From: Burkholderiales bacterium
GTDB lineage: Bacteria; Pseudomonadota; Gammaproteobacteria; Burkholderiales; SG8-39
Length of the DNA stretch: 5,998 bases
NCBI GenBank assembly: GCA_016649475.1
Contig: JAENXP010000172.1
Coordinates: 1 to 5,998 of the forward strand
Direction: 5' to 3'
Shown here: in pieces, positions 5,261-5,998 of the stretch
Layout: each line of letters opens with the position of its first letter
How positions within the stretch are numbered: position 1 is the first letter of the stretch
Made by a program: the position numbers and the translations under genes
Notes under the pieces: model-generated
Database searches by the model: none
What the model was told of the DNA's origin: nothing
What the model saw: the letters and a program-made list of their open reading frames with translations, nothing else

Positions 5261-5878
5261 TCAGGCCTTTAATCTGCGCCTGAGCTCTTTTGCCAGCAGT
5301 TCGATCTCCAGAGCCGCCACCGAGCCCGGCGGGGGAAAACCGATGCTGGGCGTCTCGACGAAGGCGACGCGCTGGCCGATCTGGGCCGACATGAAGGGCA
5401 CGCCGGAATGCTCCAGATCCTCCCTGATTTGCGCCGAAACGGCCGTGCGCTGGGCCATGGTCAGGACCACCGCGTAACGCGGGCGCGTGTCCTTGCGCTT
5501 GCCGCCGCCGGCGATTTCGCGCAGCAGTTCCACCGCCTGCATCGCCTCCCTCAAGTCGAACGGCGACGGCTTGCACGGAATCAGCACGAAATCGGAGTGC
5601 TCCAGGGCCTCGATGTTCTTGCGCCGGCGATAGCCCGCGGTGTCGATTACTATCCGCTCGTACTCGCCGGCGAGTTTTGCGATGGTCTTGCCGACATCCT
5701 TACTGGTGTCCGCGAAAACGGGAACGTGCAAAACCTCAGGCCGGCAGACGGACAAGGACGCCTGCGGGTCGGCGTCGAGCAGCGCCGTTTTCCTGGTTTG
5801 CGACCAGTAGGCGGCAAGGCAGACTGCGAGCGTGGATTTGCCGCAGCCGCCTTTGGTCGAGTAGAGGGAGACGATCAT
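5261..5878 (-). CDS. ParA/MinD-type deviant Walker ATPase
   Basis: A 205-aa protein, full length for the short ParA class that lacks an N-terminal DNA-binding domain. Residues 2-16 hold the deviant Walker A box (STKGGCGKST; signature Lys K9, catalytic-loop Lys K14). D35-A-D-P-Q39 is the A' motif, and RIVIDTAG (75-82) is the Walker B strand, ending T-A-G rather than the T-P-P usual in ParA. FVLIPCKPSPFDLREAM follows the expected ParA pattern. Such ATPases bind ATP, dimerise, and position DNA or protein cargo on the nucleoid or membrane. No ParB, centromere-like repeat or replication gene is seen nearby, so this may be an orphan cargo-positioning ATPase or the edge of a larger locus to the right. 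The start at ATG 5876-5878 leads straight into the conserved beta-strand (MIVSLYSTKGG), though its ribosome site is weak. The cytochrome gene starts 167 nt further on and is probably separate. Confidence 0.92.
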   Translation of the reverse strand: MIVSLYSTKGGCGKSTLAVCLAAYWSQTRKTALLDADPQASLSVCRPEVLHVPVFADTSKDVGKTIAKLAGEYERIVIDTAGYRRRKNIEALEHSDFVLIPCKPSPFDLREAMQAVELLREIAGGGKRKDTRPRYAVVLTMAQRTAVSAQIREDLEHSGVPFMSAQIGQRVAFVETPSIGFPPPGSVAALEIELLAKELRRRLKA

Positions 5879-5952
5879 TTCCCGCTGATCCCGCAGCGCC
5901 GCCCGCCGCCTGTAGGCGAAAGCCGGTCCGGAGCGCGCCGCATGGCTTCAGT

Positions 5953-5998
5953 TCACGCCGATTTGGACACCAACTCGAAATGTTCCACCACGGGCGGA
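5953..5998 (-). CDS. Possible 3' end of an unidentified upstream gene
   Basis: One minus-strand frame entering from the right edge encodes PPVVEHFELVSKSA and stops at TGA (5953-5955), 74 nt before the ParA-like start. Its amino acid mix and codon use look like a real C-terminus. Another frame is also open, to a TGA at 5948-5950, so the frame is uncertain. The fragment is too short to name. Confidence 0.35.
   Translation of the reverse strand, partial: PPVVEHFELVSKSA

Overview
This window is GC-rich and carries eight or nine genes, all on the minus strand, so it reads right to left. Genes are tightly packed. Codon use, the exported-protein families and a soluble c7-type triheme cytochrome suggest a Proteobacterium, most likely a betaproteobacterium. 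That assignment is inference; no rRNA or other taxonomic marker is present.

The right edge (5953-5998) may hold the last codons of an unidentified gene. Next is a small ParA/MinD-type ATPase (5261-5878) with a deviant Walker A box and no ParB partner in view. An AT-rich spacer with a possible promoter leads to a periplasmic triheme cytochrome c (4773-5093). It is closed by the clearest regulatory element in the window, a rho-independent terminator at 4724-4751. A secreted protein built from two copies of a small beta-rich domain follows (3939-4547), with its own downstream hairpin at 3900-3928.

The left two thirds is a run of five co-oriented genes for exported proteins: DUF3300 (2483-3685), DUF2950 (1508-2473), a small protein resembling the C-terminal part of 17-kDa/RT0821-type surface antigens (1100-1465), a helical Spy/CpxP-like protein (464-952), and a SYLF-type (YSC84-like) protein that runs off the left edge (1-402). 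Gaps are 9, 42, 147 and 61 nt. DUF3300 and DUF2950 look translationally coupled. Every member starts with a signal peptide, so the cluster probably builds or maintains something in the periplasm or outer membrane. Its function is not known from the sequence. The DUF3300 protein carries a long disordered tail with Asn-rich, RPSAGAT and Arg/Gly repeats.

There is no CRISPR array, tRNA, rRNA, transposase or integrase. No gap between genes exceeds about 255 nt. The most interesting points are the five-gene envelope cluster, the shortage of histidine ligands in the triheme cytochrome, and the duplicated-domain protein.
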